From Opitutaceae bacterium (GTDB lineage: Bacteria; Verrucomicrobiota; Verrucomicrobiia; Opitutales; Opitutaceae), in the NCBI GenBank assembly GCA_028284385.1, contig JANQRT010000039.1:31346-95345 (forward strand): a stretch of 64,000 nucleotides of DNA. Direction: 5' to 3'. Of this stretch, positions 9,121 to 19,909 are shown one piece after another. Under the pieces are notes generated by a model that worked only from the letters and a program-made list of their open reading frames with translations, was not told where the DNA came from and made no database searches. How positions within the stretch are numbered: the first letter of the stretch is position 1; every line of letters begins with the position of its first letter. The position numbers and the translations under genes are program-made.

Positions 9121-10200
9121 ATGTCCACTTCCAAGGTCCTGATCGGCGCTAACCATTATCCGAGAGGGGAAGGAATATACCGATGTCAGCTTGATTTGGA
9201 TACAGGCGAGCTAACCGACCTCGAGCTTTCCGCGGAAGTCGAGAACGCTTCCTTCTTGGCTCTGACCAAAGACCATCGCCGCCTCTACTGCGTCAGCGAA
9301 ACGATGCGGGATGGTCGGCATGTTGAAGGAGCTATCTACGCTTTCGAGCTGAATCCGTCAACTGGCGAGCTCTTCGATATAAATCGACAGCCTTCAGGCG
9401 GGGCTTGTCCCGTTCACTTATCATTAGACCCTTCCGAAACATGCCTGCTTGTCGCGAACTATGTGGGAGGCAGCATCGCAAGCTATCCAATACTAGAAAA
9501 TGGAGCCATCGGAGAATGCCATTCCCTCCATCAGCTAGAGGGATCAAGCATTCATCCCAAAAGACAGCGGCAGGCTCATGCTCATTCGATCTACACCGAC
9601 TCAAAAGGCGAAAAGGTCTACGTTTGCGATCTAGGATCCGATAAGCTGTGGATCTATGATTTCGACAGGGGGGCAGCGAAAATCGAACCCGCCAAAACGC
9701 CTTTCGTTTCGAGCAAGACGGGCTCAGGCCCAAGGCATCTGGCCTTCCACCAGAACGGAAAGCGAATCTTCGTTCTCAACGAACTGGCTAGTACCATAAG
9801 CGTATTCGAATTTACCGGACTTCGCGACTTTCTCTCTCTCCGCCAAACGATTTCCACACTTCCGGAGACTTTTGACGAACAATCCACCTGCGCTGAAGTC
9901 ATCGTGTCTCCAGATCAGAAATACATTTACGCCTCTAATCGCGGCCATGACAGCATAGCGGTTTTCACCTGGAATGAGACGGCCGAAAAACTGGAGCTAA
10001 CTGGCCGGACGCCGACCAATGGTCAACATCCGCGAAACTTTACCCTAGATTCAACTGGGCAATTCGCCCTCGTCGCCAACCTGCGGAGCGACAACGTCGT
10101 GTCGTTTCACATCGATCCCGACAACGGAAAACTGGAGCCGACCGGATTCAGCATCGAGGTTCCTAATCCGATCTGCGTAAGAAGTCTACCCGTCACCTAG
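9121..10200 (+). CDS. pgl: 6-phosphogluconolactonase/lactonase (seven-bladed propeller)
   Basis: About 359 residues from MSTSKVLIG; an upstream ATG at 9088 adds 11 unlikely residues. Repeating propeller blades are visible: YRCQLDLDTGELTDL, FELNPSTGELFDI, SGPRHLAFHQNGKRIFVLNEL, SPDQKYIYASNRGHDSI and NGQHPRNFTLDSTGQF. These are the signatures of the YbhE/Pgl lactonase family (PF10282), which hydrolyses 6-phosphogluconolactone in the oxidative pentose-phosphate path. Some relatives act on other lactones. Gene order with a dienelactone hydrolase suggests lactone or sugar-acid chemistry. It is cytoplasmic, with no leader. Confidence 0.85.
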   Translation: MSTSKVLIGANHYPRGEGIYRCQLDLDTGELTDLELSAEVENASFLALTKDHRRLYCVSETMRDGRHVEGAIYAFELNPSTGELFDINRQPSGGACPVHLSLDPSETCLLVANYVGGSIASYPILENGAIGECHSLHQLEGSSIHPKRQRQAHAHSIYTDSKGEKVYVCDLGSDKLWIYDFDRGAAKIEPAKTPFVSSKTGSGPRHLAFHQNGKRIFVLNELASTISVFEFTGLRDFLSLRQTISTLPETFDEQSTCAEVIVSPDQKYIYASNRGHDSIAVFTWNETAEKLELTGRTPTNGQHPRNFTLDSTGQFALVANLRSDNVVSFHIDPDNGKLEPTGFSIEVPNPICVRSLPVT

Positions 10201-10205
10201 GCGAT

Positions 10206-10835
10206 TTAGGGATCGGATTCCTGCTCACGTCTATAACGTCGATCCTCTTCTTCGCGATCGCGCTGTTCTCGCTCCCTTTGGGAATCGAATTTCGCATCGC
10301 CACGATCAATATTGTAGGATTCGTCAAGCGCTGCCCAAAGGTCTTCATGCGACTCGACCTCTACAGGCTGCACGCTTTTGAAATCCGCTAGAGCTCTTTC
10401 CGTCACTCGGGAATTTGCATCCACGTCGACCATCCAAAGCCAAGCTTGTTTGGCTGTTGCATCGAAAGCTCCCATGGGCACGTAGCGCTTGAGAGCTTGA
10501 ACCTCAATCGAGACAGACGCTTGAAACGAATAGACTTTGTCTTCGAATACGAAACGACCAAGAAGCTTAAGTTCGCTAAGTCCAACGTCTATCGGCACTC
10601 CGTAACGCTCGGGTTTCAGCCGACTAGCGAGGAGCTCTAAGGAACTTATGTCCACTGCCTTACCGTCGATTCTGGCAACTCTTATGCGACCATCGCCACG
10701 TTTTTCACTTCCCTCGATAACGACGCCCGTATTGTATTCCTGAACACGACCAAGCTGACTGGCATCTCTTGAATGAGGCACATAAGTTACACAACTTGAT
10801 AGCGTTAAGGAAATCAGCAGAATGAGGGTACGCAT
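10206..10835 (-). CDS. Putative lipoprotein of unknown function
   Basis: 209 residues. The N-terminus MRTLILLISLTLSSCVTY has a clear type II signal peptide with lipobox LSSC, so the mature protein would be lipid-anchored. The body is mixed alpha/beta with no family I recognise. The last 30 residues are a highly charged Arg/Glu/Asp tail (repeated ERE, EED and RRY units). It is convergent with pgl, 5 bp apart. No function can be assigned. Confidence 0.6.
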   Translation of the reverse strand: MRTLILLISLTLSSCVTYVPHSRDASQLGRVQEYNTGVVIEGSEKRGDGRIRVARIDGKAVDISSLELLASRLKPERYGVPIDVGLSELKLLGRFVFEDKVYSFQASVSIEVQALKRYVPMGAFDATAKQAWLWMVDVDANSRVTERALADFKSVQPVEVESHEDLWAALDESYNIDRGDAKFDSQREREQRDREEEDRRYRREQESDP

Positions 10836-10910
10836 AACAGAGAGGTATCAGCTAGTACGGTATTTGCGAGAATCCGGCTTCAAAAAATACAGAGAAATTC
10901 CAAAATTTAA

Positions 10911-11471
10911 ATGTCCGACTACGAAGAAAACCTGAATTTCATGTACGAACCGATTCCCAAGAGGTTTTGGTCATTCGAAAGCGACGAGCCATTCAAGAAG
11001 TGCCTGGTTTGCTCAAGTGATTTGCTGACGGAGAGCCAAAACTATTTTATCGAAAAGGCCTACAACAAGGGAGAGGTGATTTTCGAATACGCCATGTGCT
11101 TCGAATGTCGTGAATCTTTAAGCGACGAACTTTCATTGAAGTCGCGGCAATTGATTGAAAACTATTTCGCCGAACACATCGACTTTGAAGAGCGTCGTCG
11201 CGATCTCATGTCGAACCCGAAGTTCGATATCGAACACTGGCTAGATAAATGCCTGGTAAAGAGGAAGAAAATTGATCCAAACTCTGAATACCAGATTTTC
11301 GCTCAATGCGTAGAAAATGACCTGGCCTATGCTTACGCCCCATACGCCGTAAGTGGCGAAGCCATCGACGATATCATCAAACTGCTTTCCGACGAAACGC
11401 TCGGTACGCTAGGAGACTTCACCGACAAGTATCTCGGCATCGATATGCCTCAGAATCTAATCCTTATCTGA
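10911..11471 (+). CDS. Hypothetical protein with two Cys pairs
   Basis: 186 residues, acidic and soluble, no leader. Two CxxC pairs (KKCLVCSS near residue 33 and AMCFECRES near residue 64) could hold one zinc or another metal. The rest is helical and charged. It starts 75 bp from the divergent lipoprotein gene. It reads as a real protein by composition and length, but I do not recognise the family. A regulatory or metal-binding role is possible but not shown. Confidence 0.55.
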   Translation: MSDYEENLNFMYEPIPKRFWSFESDEPFKKCLVCSSDLLTESQNYFIEKAYNKGEVIFEYAMCFECRESLSDELSLKSRQLIENYFAEHIDFEERRRDLMSNPKFDIEHWLDKCLVKRKKIDPNSEYQIFAQCVENDLAYAYAPYAVSGEAIDDIIKLLSDETLGTLGDFTDKYLGIDMPQNLILI

Positions 11472-11496
11472 TTTAAGGAAAAAATCTCTTTTTCTA

Positions 11497-11548
11497 CTTC
11501 TTCATCTTCTTCTGCTTTCAATAGATTTATGAGAAGAAGATGAAGAAG
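11497..11548. repeat. Perfect 17-bp inverted repeat downstream of the convergent gene pair
   Basis: Arms at 11497-11513 (CTTCTTCATCTTCTTCT) and 11532-11548 are perfect complements with an 18-base loop. The element sits just after the stop of the 186-residue gene and before the groEL terminator. It most likely ends or protects the plus-strand transcript. Confidence 0.55.
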
Positions 11549-11562
11549 GAGAATAAAGAGAA

Positions 11563-11592
11563 AAAGGCGACCTTCGCTTGAAGGCCGCCTTT
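11563..11592 (-). terminator. Rho-independent terminator of groEL
   Basis: On the minus strand a stem of AAAGGCG, one mismatch and CCTT pairs around a 6-base loop and is followed by TTTTTCTC. It lies about 30 bp past the groEL stop, the expected place for the end of the groES-groEL message. Confidence 0.75.
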
Positions 11593-11621
11593 GGTAAATT
11601 GGATGTGTAGTGGAAATCGGC

Positions 11622-13274
<1,653 letters not shown>

Positions 13275-13325
13275 CTAAATACTTGTGTGTTTAAGGTTGA
13301 GTTGTCCAATTTTGAGAGACGAGAC

Positions 13326-13634
13326 TTAGCTTTCGATGATGCCAAGAATATCGTCTTCCCTAACGAGGAGGTAAGTTTCACCGTCGATCTTAACTTCGGT
13401 GCCGCCGTACTTGCTGATCAGCACGCGATCGCCAACTTTCACGTTGAAGTCGATCGTGTTGCCATCGCCGTCTTTGGGGCCCGTTCCGAGGGCGATTATC
13501 TCAGCCTCCTGAGGCTTTTCTTTGGCAGAATCCGGGATGATGATACCATCACGAACCTGCTCGTCTTCATCGATGTGCTTTATGAGCACGCGATCTCCTA
13601 GCGGTTTTACTTTCACTGATGTTGATGCGCTCAT
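13326..13634 (-). CDS. groS: Co-chaperonin GroES (10 kDa)
   Basis: 102 residues. Family marks are [11 protein letters not shown], the mobile-loop region around [32 protein letters not shown] and the C-terminal [13 protein letters not shown]. It forms the lid of the GroEL chamber and is the first gene of the groESL pair. It lies 116 bp downstream of the dnaK stop on the same strand, so it could have its own promoter or partly share dnaK readthrough. Confidence 0.98.
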   Translation of the reverse strand: MSASTSVKVKPLGDRVLIKHIDEDEQVRDGIIIPDSAKEKPQEAEIIALGTGPKDGDGNTIDFNVKVGDRVLISKYGGTEVKIDGETYLLVREDDILGIIES

Positions 13635-13702
13635 TTCGAGTTATGCTATTTTCTAGTTAGATTTTTCTGCTTTCGCAGGTTGGTTGTTATTGGTTAGGAA
13701 AA

Positions 13703-13729
13703 AGCCGCTCAGCCAAAATAATGACGGCT
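13703..13729 (-). terminator. Possible dnaK terminator
   Basis: In the dnaK-groES gap the minus strand has AGCCG and CGGCT arms with a 17-base loop, followed directly by TTTTTCC. A competing shorter stem (CAGCC/GGCTG) overlaps it. The stem is short, so termination may be partial. Confidence 0.4.
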
Positions 13730-13750
13730 GGCAGCGTATCCAAAATTCGC

Positions 13751-15712
13751 CTATTTCTTGTCGTCTTCCTCGACGACTTCGAAGTCCGCGTCTACCACGT
13801 CAGCCGGCTTGGGCTCGCTTTGAGGAGCGGGCTCGGCATCGACCGGACCTTGATCGGGAGGTGGTGGGGCTCCAGCTTCTCCAGCCGCTCCCGGATCCAT
13901 GCCACCTGCAGCGGCAGCCGCCTGATAAAGTTCCGCGCCCAGCTTGTTAAGATCCTCCAACGCTTTCTTCATTTCGTCGGGGTCTTCATTCTCGAGCGCC
14001 TTCTTGGCATCGCCCAAGGCCGCGTCGATAGGACCTTTTTTATCTTCAGGCAGCTTGTCGCCCGCCTCGCTAAGCATTTTTTCCATCTGGTAGATGGTTG
14101 TATCCAATTGATTCTTACTCTCGGCCTTTTCACGCTGCTTTTTGTCCTCTTCAGCGTGAAGCTCGGCGTCCTTGGTCATCTTGTCGATGTCTTCTTCAGA
14201 GAGTCCGCCGGATCCGGTAATCGTTATCTTCTGATCCTTGCCAGTGCCCTTGTCTTTAGCGGAGACATTCAGAATGCCATTCGCATCGATATCGAAGGTC
14301 ACTTCGATCTGAGGCACGCCGCGCGGAGCGGGAGGCAGGCCATCGAGATGGAAAGTGCCTAGCACCTTATTGTCAGCCGCCATGGGGCGCTCGCCTTGCA
14401 GAACTTTGATTTCAACCGAAGGCTGATTATCGCTGTAGGTCGAGAAAATCTGGGATTTCTTGGTTGGGATAGTCGTATTTCTCGGTATCATTGCAGTGGA
14501 TACTCCACCGGCAGTCTCGATACCCAGAGTAAGCGGGGTCACGTCAAGCAGCAGAACGTCGCGAACGTCTCCCTTGAGAACCGCTCCCTGAATGGCAGCG
14601 CCAATGGCAACCACTTCGTCGGGATTAACCCCTTGGTGAGGCTTCTTTCCAGCAAGCCCTTCAGCAATCTCGACGACCTTCGGCATACGAGTCATGCCGC
14701 CCACCAGAACCAGCTCGTTGATTTCGTCGGAAGAAAGTTCGGCGTCGCGCAAGCAGTTTTCGAAAGGCACCCGACAACGAGCGAAGAGATCCTCCGAGAT
14801 CTGTTCCAGCTTCGCTCTCGTCAATTGGATATTCAAATGCTTGGGACCGCTAGCATCAGCCGTGATGAACGGAAGATTGACGTCGTAGCTTGTAGATGAA
14901 GAGAGAGCGATCTTGGCCTTTTCAGCTTCTTCCTTGAGACGCTGCAACGCCATAGGATCGTTTTTCAGATCGATACCATTCTCCTTTTTGAATTCCTCAA
15001 CCATCCAGTTGATGATGGTCTCGTCCCAGTTATCGCCACCCAACATGGTATCTCCGTTGGTAGCCTTAACTTCGAATACGCCGTCGCCAATTTCGAGAAT
15101 CGATACGTCGAACGTACCGCCGCCTAAGTCGAATACCGAAATCTTCTCGTCGCTCTTTTTATCCAAACCGTAGGCAAGCGAAGCCGCTGTAGGCTCATTG
15201 ATGATACGAAGGACATCGAGACCGGCGATCTTTCCGGCGTCCTTCGTAGCCTGGCGTTGGCTATCATTAAAATAGGCGGGGACGGTAATAACCGCCTCAG
15301 TGATGGTTTCGCCCAGGTAGGCTTCGGCATCCGCCTTGAGTTTCGCGAGAACGAAGGAAGCGATCTGCTGCGGAGCGAATTGTTCGGTCTTGTCGCCTAC
15401 TTGGCACTCGATAAAGGCATCGTCATTGTCTGCCTCGATGATGCTGTAAGGTATATTGGTCGATTCCGCGCTGACCTCGGCATACTTCCGGCCAATCATG
15501 CGCTTGGCGGAGAAAATGGTGTTCTTCGGATTGGTAACTGCCTGCCGTTTCGCGGCTTGACCGACGAGACGCTCTCCAGCCTTGGTAAAGGCTACAATAG
15601 ATGGCGTAGTGCGCGCGCCCTCTGCATTCGGAATGACAACTGGCTCGTCGCCTTCCATTACTGCCATGCAGGAATTAGTAGTACCTAGATCAATGCCTAA
15701 TACACGTCCCAT
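13751..15712 (-). CDS. dnaK: Chaperone protein DnaK (Hsp70)
   Basis: 653 residues, full length. Marks are [13 protein letters not shown] (phosphate 1), [13 protein letters not shown] (phosphate 2), [12 protein letters not shown] (adenosine), the substrate-binding beta domain with [14 protein letters not shown], and a helical lid. The C-terminal tail is Ala/Pro/Glu-rich and ends EVVEEDDKK. It folds and protects proteins with DnaJ and GrpE, which are not in this window. Unusually, groES-groEL rather than grpE or dnaJ comes next downstream. Its 5' region carries a hairpin and a 9-9-9 inverted repeat (separate entries) that may regulate heat-shock expression. Confidence 0.99.
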   Translation of the reverse strand: MGRVLGIDLGTTNSCMAVMEGDEPVVIPNAEGARTTPSIVAFTKAGERLVGQAAKRQAVTNPKNTIFSAKRMIGRKYAEVSAESTNIPYSIIEADNDDAFIECQVGDKTEQFAPQQIASFVLAKLKADAEAYLGETITEAVITVPAYFNDSQRQATKDAGKIAGLDVLRIINEPTAASLAYGLDKKSDEKISVFDLGGGTFDVSILEIGDGVFEVKATNGDTMLGGDNWDETIINWMVEEFKKENGIDLKNDPMALQRLKEEAEKAKIALSSSTSYDVNLPFITADASGPKHLNIQLTRAKLEQISEDLFARCRVPFENCLRDAELSSDEINELVLVGGMTRMPKVVEIAEGLAGKKPHQGVNPDEVVAIGAAIQGAVLKGDVRDVLLLDVTPLTLGIETAGGVSTAMIPRNTTIPTKKSQIFSTYSDNQPSVEIKVLQGERPMAADNKVLGTFHLDGLPPAPRGVPQIEVTFDIDANGILNVSAKDKGTGKDQKITITGSGGLSEEDIDKMTKDAELHAEEDKKQREKAESKNQLDTTIYQMEKMLSEAGDKLPEDKKGPIDAALGDAKKALENEDPDEMKKALEDLNKLGAELYQAAAAAGGMDPGAAGEAGAPPPPDQGPVDAEPAPQSEPKPADVVDADFEVVEEDDKK

Positions 15713-15779
15713 GCGGGCTCGTTTAGCAAAGCTCGTACCATAGTGGAGGAATCGTATTTTAACTTCTATGAATCAACGA

Positions 15780-15800
15780 CTTAGATTTTAGCAATCTAAG
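15780..15800. repeat. Perfect hairpin in the dnaK leader
   Basis: CTTAGATT and AATCTAAG arms (8 bp, perfect) around a 5-base loop, about 70 bp upstream of the dnaK start. It would fall in the dnaK 5' untranslated region or promoter. The role is unknown; an RNA structure affecting translation or stability is possible. Confidence 0.45.
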
Positions 15801-15848
15801 CTTTGAGCGGATTCTTAATGGAGAAAGAAGGTCAAGATGTCTCAATTT

Positions 15849-15875
15849 TGTCTCACAATCATTTAGTGTGAGACA
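15849..15875. promoter_or_regulatory. CIRCE-like 9-9-9 inverted repeat between dnaK and the LON-domain gene
   Basis: TGTCTCACA, nine bases, TGTGAGACA: perfect 9-bp arms with a 9-bp spacer. The geometry is exactly that of CIRCE (TTAGCACTC-N9-GAGTGCTAA, bound by HrcA), but the arm sequence differs. It sits about 137 bp before dnaK and 93 bp before the divergent LON-domain gene, so one regulator could act on both. Imperfect extra half-sites (TGTCTCA at about 15838, TGGGACA at about 15882) flank it. Confidence 0.55.
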
Positions 15876-15967
15876 GGCAAGTGGGACAGATAAAATCTAG
15901 AGAGTTTGCCAATCGGACGGACGATCGTTAGCTTTGGCGCTCAGTTAAGAGGCGTTCCCTCTCGAAG

Positions 15968-16657
15968 TTGACGATGAGTCCGGAGATTCCATCCCAAGTA
16001 CCCTGCATGACCCTTGGAAACACAGTGTTGTTTCCAAATGCGATTATGCCGCTCTACATCTTCGAGACCCGCTACCGCGAGATGCTGACGGATGCCCTGG
16101 CTAGCGATCGGCTCTTCGCCATTGCCAAGCTGTCGCTTGAAGAAGAGGAGGACAATGCGATCGCCTCGACCGAGTGTCCTTGCCGTTACGTGACGGTGGG
16201 CGTCATTCGTTTGAGCTCAGAGAATCAGGACGGGACCTCGAATGTACTGCTACAAGGATTGACCCGGGCTCGTATTGATGAAGTGGTACAAGAAACGCCC
16301 TACAGGAAGATCGCGATCACTCCATTCGAAAGCGAAAGCCAGAAAGACGAGATCGATCTAAACTCCTGCAAGAGCATGCTTCGCGATTTGATCAAGGCTA
16401 AAGAAGCATTCGGCTTTAACTACATGAAAGAAATCAAAAGCCAGATTGAGAATACTCAAAATTTGGATACATTGGCGGATTTGGCAACCTTTTCGATTTG
16501 CGCGGATTCCAATCAGAAGCAGCAGCTTCTCGAAACCACCAGCCCCAATGAACGTTTTCGAAAGCTTGTCGGATTTCTAAAACACGATATCGCCGTCCTT
16601 CAACTGAAACGAGATATCGATGAAGACTACTCCAGCGAGGATATCGGTTCGAATTGA
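15968..16657 (+). CDS. LON substrate-binding domain protein
   Basis: 229 residues. The N-terminal half has the PF02190 pattern: TLGNTVLFPNAIMPLYIFETRYREM and a later VGVIRLSSENQDG with the LLQGLTRARI beta core. A helical tail follows. The AAA+ ATPase and protease domains of Lon are absent, so this is a stand-alone N-domain protein, a common but poorly understood family. Divergence from dnaK across a possible heat-shock operator suggests a proteostasis link. This is an inference from position only. Confidence 0.8.
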   Translation: MTMSPEIPSQVPCMTLGNTVLFPNAIMPLYIFETRYREMLTDALASDRLFAIAKLSLEEEEDNAIASTECPCRYVTVGVIRLSSENQDGTSNVLLQGLTRARIDEVVQETPYRKIAITPFESESQKDEIDLNSCKSMLRDLIKAKEAFGFNYMKEIKSQIENTQNLDTLADLATFSICADSNQKQQLLETTSPNERFRKLVGFLKHDIAVLQLKRDIDEDYSSEDIGSN

Positions 16658-16678
16658 ACTAGAACCAGGTTTTATCTC

Positions 16679-18427
16679 TTAAAAGACCAGATCCGGCCTT
16701 TTTTTGGCCAGCAGCTTTCGTACCTTGGAAATTGGATACGTATTGATAACGTGCTTCGCTTGTAGCCAACCCTTGCGCGCGGCATCGATCCCCGCCTGCA
16801 TGAACTCGAAATGCTCTACCGCATGGGCATCGGCATTAACACTGGTCAACAAGCCCTTCTCGGAAGCGTTCCGCCAGAACCGCCAATCCATATCCAATCG
16901 GCGGGGATTGGCGTTTAGCTCGATGACAATCTCATTGGCGATGGCCGCGTCGACCACTTTGGGCACATTTACCTGATAAGCCTCGCGCTGCAGAAGAAGA
17001 CGACCACAGAGGTGTCCTAGCATGGTAGTGGCAGGATGCTCGATCGCTTTTATGAGACGCGCAGTCATCTCCTCTTCGCTTTGGGTGAAAGCGATATGAA
17101 CCGAGCAAACCACATAGTCGAGCTGCATCAAAACCGACTCATCCAAATCCAATCGTCCATCGGTGAGAATATCGCATTCAACGCCAGCAAACACGTGCGT
17201 CTTGAACTTGCCAGACTCGTTTAGCTTGCGAACCGATTCTAGCTGTTTCAACACGCGCTCCTCATCCATTCCATTGGCTTGAAAGGCGGCCTTCGAATGA
17301 TCGGCGACTCCCCAATACTCGTATCCAAGATCTTGAGCCGCCTGCGTCATTTCCTCCAAAGTGTTTCGACCGTCTGTCGCCGTAGTGTGATTGTGAAAGA
17401 CGCCACGCAGATCGGAAAGCTCGACCAGTTTAGGCAGCTGATCGCTTTCCGCTACCTCGATTTCGCCAAGCCCCTCGCGAAGCTCAGGCGGAACGAATGC
17501 CAGATCGAGATGGGCGAAAATATCTTCTTCGCCATCAGCTTTCAAACTGTTGGAGAAATCCTCGTCATCGACAGGTTTGAGACCCCATTCGCTGAGACTT
17601 AAGCCTCTCGACAAGGCTCTTTGGCGCATCATTACATTGTGATCCTTGGAGCCGGTAAAGTGATGCAAAGCGAAAGCGAATTGAGCCGTCGGCACCACGC
17701 GCAGATCCGCTTGCAGACCGGTTTCGAAACGAACACTGGCTTTGGTTTCGCCTTTTGCCGTCACTTCCTGAACACCCTCCTGCTTCACAAACCAATCCAT
17801 GATCGGTCCAGGTGTGGACGAGCCGACAATGAAATCCAAATCGCCCACCGTCTCCCGCTTGCGACGGAAACTGCCGGCATGAGAAGCTTTCTCTACTTCC
17901 GGAAGGGCCAGCAGGCCCTGCAAAATGGGTTCGGCGACCTGCTGGGCATGCCACCAAAGATGACGCTTGCTGTAGGCTTCCCGGTTCTTGATGCCTTGCA
18001 GAATATTGTCCTGGGTGCCTTTACCAAATCCTTTCAAGCCGGCGATCTTTCCCTCCTCGCAGGCCTTTTGAAGTTCCTCGATGGTCTTGACGCCCAGCTT
18101 GTCGTGTAAAGCCCTGATTTTCTTTGGACCGACCCCAGGTATTTCCAACATGGATACGAGTCCTGGTTCTACTTTGGCCTTCAACTTCTCGTGGAACTCG
18201 AGCTTACCCGTCTGGTGAAGCTCTTCGATCTTCTGCACCAAAGCGGCTCCGAATCCCTGAATGTCTCCCAACCTCTCCTCTTCAATGAGCTGACCCAGAT
18301 CCTCTTCCAGCGTCTCCAGCTTGCGAGCTCCGTTCTGGTAAGCCCGAATCTTAAAAGGATTCTCCCCCGTCAATTCTAGCAACGTCGCAATCTCGCTCAG
18401 GACATCCGCTATCTCGTTTTTGGTCAT
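16679..18427 (-). CDS. polX: DNA polymerase/3'-5' exonuclease PolX
   Basis: 582 residues, normal for bacterial PolX. The N-terminal 8-kDa-like helical domain has [19 protein letters not shown], followed by helix-hairpin-helix motifs ([12 protein letters not shown] and [13 protein letters not shown]). The family X nucleotidyltransferase centre is [19 protein letters not shown] with the paired metal-binding Asp residues. The C-terminal PHP domain starts at [17 protein letters not shown] and runs through VADHSKAAF and NADAHAV, giving exonuclease and AP-endonuclease activity. It acts in gap filling and base-excision repair in the cytoplasm. It stands alone and is convergent with the LON-domain gene. 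Confidence 0.96.
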   Translation of the reverse strand: MTKNEIADVLSEIATLLELTGENPFKIRAYQNGARKLETLEEDLGQLIEEERLGDIQGFGAALVQKIEELHQTGKLEFHEKLKAKVEPGLVSMLEIPGVGPKKIRALHDKLGVKTIEELQKACEEGKIAGLKGFGKGTQDNILQGIKNREAYSKRHLWWHAQQVAEPILQGLLALPEVEKASHAGSFRRKRETVGDLDFIVGSSTPGPIMDWFVKQEGVQEVTAKGETKASVRFETGLQADLRVVPTAQFAFALHHFTGSKDHNVMMRQRALSRGLSLSEWGLKPVDDEDFSNSLKADGEEDIFAHLDLAFVPPELREGLGEIEVAESDQLPKLVELSDLRGVFHNHTTATDGRNTLEEMTQAAQDLGYEYWGVADHSKAAFQANGMDEERVLKQLESVRKLNESGKFKTHVFAGVECDILTDGRLDLDESVLMQLDYVVCSVHIAFTQSEEEMTARLIKAIEHPATTMLGHLCGRLLLQREAYQVNVPKVVDAAIANEIVIELNANPRRLDMDWRFWRNASEKGLLTSVNADAHAVEHFEFMQAGIDAARKGWLQAKHVINTYPISKVRKLLAKKRPDLVF

Positions 18428-18517
18428 GGGATCGAGATATTCGATTTAAAACCGAAGATCACGAATAAAAAAACGTTTCGATCCATTCCTTAACCGAATC
18501 TTCAAAACAACGGAGAA

Positions 18518-19909
18518 CTATTCGCCATTCGCCTCGGCCAAACTCGCTAGGAACTCCTTTGAAAGCTTCCCCACTTCATTCCGAGGCAGCTCCTCGACTC
18601 CAATCCAAGTCTTTGGAATCTTGTAGCTGGCTAGCTGGCCTTCCAGCGAGTTTCTCAAACCTTCCTCCGTCACGAATTCGCCTTTGGGAACGTAGGCGGC
18701 AGCAACCTTTTGCCCCCATTCCGAGCTCTCGACGCCGAATACGGCCGCATCGTTCACCAGTTGAGTCCGCTCCAAAGCTTCCTCCACCTCCCTTGGATGA
18801 ATTTTCTCTCCGCCCGAATTAATGACCTGATCCCGTCTTCCGAGAACGCTAAGCTTTCCCGTCTCGTCGATAAAGCCCAAGTCGGAAGTGAGAAGAGAAC
18901 CTGAAGAAGTCGACCTTTCGCCATAGTAGCCATGGAAGAGGGATGTACTTTGTAATCGGATACGCCCAGCTTCTTTTGCAGGCTGTGACTCGTCATTTTC
19001 TCCAAGGATATCGATCTTAACATGCGGCAGAGGCCTACCCTGCCCCGATTCGCCAGAAAGGAAATCGGCAGGCTTTTGAGTGGCCACTTGCGCTGCGGTC
19101 TCCGTCATCCCGTAGGTAGGAGCCAGCGGAATACCTGCTTCTCGACTAGCTTCGAGCAAACCAATCGGAATCGCCGCGCCACCGATAAAAATAGCTTCGT
19201 ATCGGTTCAATAAAGGCACATTCTCTCCCAAGCGAAGCAAGCGCTCTAGCTGAGTGGGCACCAGCGAGAGATAACGCGCTCCAACTTCGCGTTCCGACAT
19301 TTCTCCAGTGACTTCAGAAAAGCGCTCCAGCTTTCCAAAAAAAACGCTGCCCATCGTCAAAATGGATCGGACAATCTGCATGAATCCACTAACGTGATAC
19401 AACGGAAGCGCGCAAAACGATGAAATGCGTTCGCATTCGAAATGCATTTGCAAACCGTAAGCGGCGGCGGAAAGCGTGCTCCAGTCGTGAATCGCGAACT
19501 TGACGCCTCCTCCTGTCCCTCCGGTCGGTATCATCACTCGCAGTCCCACCTTATCTTGTCTGGTCTTGGAAGCGTTTTCAGTCTGTCGCGTTGTTCGATC
19601 TTCAACAATCCAGTGGGGTTGCGCGATTGTCATAGCTCGCGTTCTTTCTTTCTCGCCCCATTTTGTATTGAAAAAAAACAGATCTACAGGCGAACGACAC
19701 AAAGCGAGGAAGAAAGAACAGAAACGCTTTGGATCGTCTGTATCCAAAGCAACGCGACAGCGATCTTGCCCTTGCCTCTCGATTTGCCCGCGAAAACGCT
19801 CGGCTTCCTCCATCAAATTCGCCCAATCCTCGCTGAATTGAGGGAAGAAGTCTTTCGCAACCTCAGGGTGCAACAGCCTATCTAAATCCGGTTCCACACG
19901 ATTTCGCAA
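18518..19909 (-). CDS. menE: o-Succinylbenzoate-CoA ligase (MenE-like AMP-binding enzyme)
   Basis: 463 residues of the acyl-adenylate-forming family. The P-loop reads IPTGGTGGGVKF (a variant of TSGTTGxPK). Also present are YGMTETAAQVAT, a DLGFIDETGKLSVLGRRD hinge, INSGGEKIHPREVE and the C-terminal catalytic Lys in PRNEVGKLSK. The gene overlaps the end of menC by 28 bp, which supports activation of o-succinylbenzoate in menaquinone synthesis. The sequence is short and divergent, so the name depends largely on the menC context. It is cytoplasmic. Confidence 0.88.
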   Translation of the reverse strand: MRNRVEPDLDRLLHPEVAKDFFPQFSEDWANLMEEAERFRGQIERQGQDRCRVALDTDDPKRFCSFFLALCRSPVDLFFFNTKWGEKERTRAMTIAQPHWIVEDRTTRQTENASKTRQDKVGLRVMIPTGGTGGGVKFAIHDWSTLSAAAYGLQMHFECERISSFCALPLYHVSGFMQIVRSILTMGSVFFGKLERFSEVTGEMSEREVGARYLSLVPTQLERLLRLGENVPLLNRYEAIFIGGAAIPIGLLEASREAGIPLAPTYGMTETAAQVATQKPADFLSGESGQGRPLPHVKIDILGENDESQPAKEAGRIRLQSTSLFHGYYGERSTSSGSLLTSDLGFIDETGKLSVLGRRDQVINSGGEKIHPREVEEALERTQLVNDAAVFGVESSEWGQKVAAAYVPKGEFVTEEGLRNSLEGQLASYKIPKTWIGVEELPRNEVGKLSKEFLASLAEANGE

